Shown here piece by piece: positions 63,137 to 64,000 of a DNA stretch of 64,000 bases (the first letter of the stretch is position 1; each line of letters opens with the position of its first letter). The stretch covers positions 2,294,001 through 2,358,000 of the forward strand of contig NZ_CP024845.1 in the NCBI RefSeq assembly GCF_002788215.1. Direction: 5' to 3'. The notes below the pieces were generated by a model. That model was not told the DNA's origin. It did not search any database and worked only from the letters and a program-made list of their open reading frames with translations. The DNA comes from Halohasta litchfieldiae. Its GTDB lineage: Archaea > Halobacteriota > Halobacteria > Halobacteriales > Haloferacaceae. Both the position numbers and the translations under genes were made by a program.

Positions 63137-63466
63137 TCAGCGGAGATACGTCTCGACTGCATCGATAACCTCGTCGACGAACGCCTCGGAGAGTCGACCT
63201 TGCCATGCGACGAAATCTTCGCCCCGTGGCGAGTGGATTGCCCATGGAGAAACGAATGATTCGCGTGGTGTCCCACCCACGTCCCATAGCTTGGATTCTA
63301 GTGACAGCGAGTCACTGTATGCTTTCGTCGAAATAGCGACGGCGATATACTGTTGATCTCCAAATGGGTGTGATTCGTTGTTGACGATCAGCCATGGTCG
63401 CTGTCGGTCCTCGCCTATTTTAAATGGATCAACACTCCGAACGACATCTCCGCGTTCGGGCTCCAT
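63137..63466 (-). CDS. MazF/PemK-like toxin
   Basis: 109 residues with the MazF/PemK layout: ERGDVVRSVDPFKIGEDRQR, PWLIVNNESHPFGDQQYI, AVAIST and a final helix (EAFVDEVIDAVETY). Members cut mRNA or tRNA. Its start (complement of 63464-63466) directly follows the stop of the wHTH gene, forming a two-gene operon like a toxin-antitoxin pair. The antitoxin here is a winged helix, not the usual MazE/AbrB type. Confidence 0.8.
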   Translation of the reverse strand: MEPERGDVVRSVDPFKIGEDRQRPWLIVNNESHPFGDQQYIAVAISTKAYSDSLSLESKLWDVGGTPRESFVSPWAIHSPRGEDFVAWQGRLSEAFVDEVIDAVETYLR

Positions 63467-63829
63467 CTACTCGTCCTGCTCGCTGGGGTGGGGTTGATCC
63501 GGAGCAGCAGTGTCCCACGCTTCTGGATCGATCCCGCCATCGTCTCCGTCGAGGTGTTCGGAAACTGTATGGAGCGCATACGCATCCCGTACTCGGTCGA
63601 TATCGGTCGTTAACGCCCAGTACTCCCCCTTGTGTCGGACGAGATCCCGTTTTTTGAGTCGACTGAGAGCAGTCCCGACCGTGTTTGGATCTTCGTCGAT
63701 TCCGGCTGCGATCTCCGAACGAGTGAACGCCTGCTCTTGGTTCGTGTACAAATACGTGAGTACCTGCTCGGGGACACTCGGACCGGTTGGCAACTCGCCG
63801 GTTTCGAACTCGTCGATACGAACGGGCAT
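63467..63829 (-). CDS. Winged-helix protein, probable antitoxin/regulator
   Basis: 120 residues. A MarR-like winged helix fills the first 75 residues (PEQVLTYLYTNQEQAFTRSE, DPNTVGTALSRLKKRDLVRHK) and an acidic tail (EHLDGDDGGIDPEAWDT) follows, which could wrap the toxin. Being immediately upstream of the MazF-like gene suggests autoregulated antitoxin; a plain regulator is the alternative. Confidence 0.75.
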   Translation of the reverse strand: MPVRIDEFETGELPTGPSVPEQVLTYLYTNQEQAFTRSEIAAGIDEDPNTVGTALSRLKKRDLVRHKGEYWALTTDIDRVRDAYALHTVSEHLDGDDGGIDPEAWDTAAPDQPHPSEQDE

Positions 63830-63981
63830 ACACTGTACCTAGTGTGCTGTCGTAATGAATGTATTGTCGTGCTTGACCGTCAATCAGTCGACCAGTGCAG
63901 TCGACGCTCTTGGTTACGGTCTGCTGTGATTCCGCGGTAACAGCCGATACAAAAAAACCGGACAGAAGCGAAGTCGACTGA

Positions 63982-64000
63982 TCAGGCCGTGGCTTCGAGT
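63982..64000 (-). CDS. C-terminal end of a gene running off the window
   Basis: Reading leftwards from the window edge, the last codons spell LEATA followed by a TGA (complement of 63982-63984). Only five residues are in view, so this is tentative. The stretch 63830-63981 has no other gene and includes an A-run (T-run on the minus strand) just after the stop, fitting a transcript end. Confidence 0.3.

Overview
The window is haloarchaeal (class Halobacteria) chromosomal DNA. Evidence: acidic, Asp/Glu-rich proteins; an Orc1/Cdc6 replication protein flanked by inverted origin-type repeats; the archaeal oligosaccharyltransferase AglB; ISH6-type insertion sequences; haloarchaeal small zinc proteins; and TATA boxes about 25-30 bases before start codons. 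A genus cannot be fixed from sequence alone; the content fits the Halorubrum/Halohasta side of the class. No rRNA, tRNA or CRISPR array was found.

Layout. (1) 1-8990 is a plasmid-like, mostly AT-rich block: a broken MazF toxin, an unknown possible HTH protein, a three-gene operon ending in a HerA/VirD4-like ATPase with a possible nuclease-type tail, a VapBC pair, a decayed second copy of the ATPase tail, and an orc1/cdc6 gene with four direct repeats upstream and three inverted repeats downstream, i.e. a candidate replication origin. (2) 8990-33600 is a surface-glycan and N-glycosylation region: glmS and a glmU-like gene (amino-sugar nucleotide supply), an ABC exporter that could flip a lipid-linked glycan, neuB/neuC/neuA for a sialic-acid-type (nonulosonate) sugar, a methyltransferase, glycosyltransferases, an asparagine-synthase-like enzyme, aglB and a DUF368 protein (polyprenyl-phosphate recycling family). 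It has been reshaped by ISH6, a second DDE element that sits on a deletion scar between two truncated genes, and a TnpB (IS1341-type) element.

(3) 33600-50500 is mainly core metabolism and haloarchaeal genes: RNase J, ilvD, a GldA-like dehydrogenase, alpha/beta hydrolases, two tandem paralogous membrane proteins, a P450, a hydrolase gene cleanly split by a second identical ISH6 copy with an 8-bp target duplication, a GCS2-type ligase and the thiamine regulator ThiR. (4) 50500-58030 holds an unusual module: an AAA+ ATPase of the contractile-injection-system type (split by an apparent frameshift and carrying an NTF2-like tail), a divergent DUF4157 protein with a zinc-protease motif and a glycine-zipper membrane segment, a translationally coupled unknown protein, tsaC, and a second AAA+ ATPase behind a perfect 22-bp palindrome. 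No injection-system structural genes are present here. (5) 58030-64000 carries a solitary Cas4-like nuclease, a Cmi4-like protein, a complete biotin ECF transporter (bioY plus ATPase plus EcfT) behind a BirA-like operator, small membrane proteins, a CBS protein, a 7Fe-type ferredoxin and a winged-helix/MazF-like toxin pair.

The most novel candidates are the AAA+/DUF4157 module at 50.5-58 kb, the sialic-acid pathway next to aglB with DUF368, and the new repeat family around orc1.
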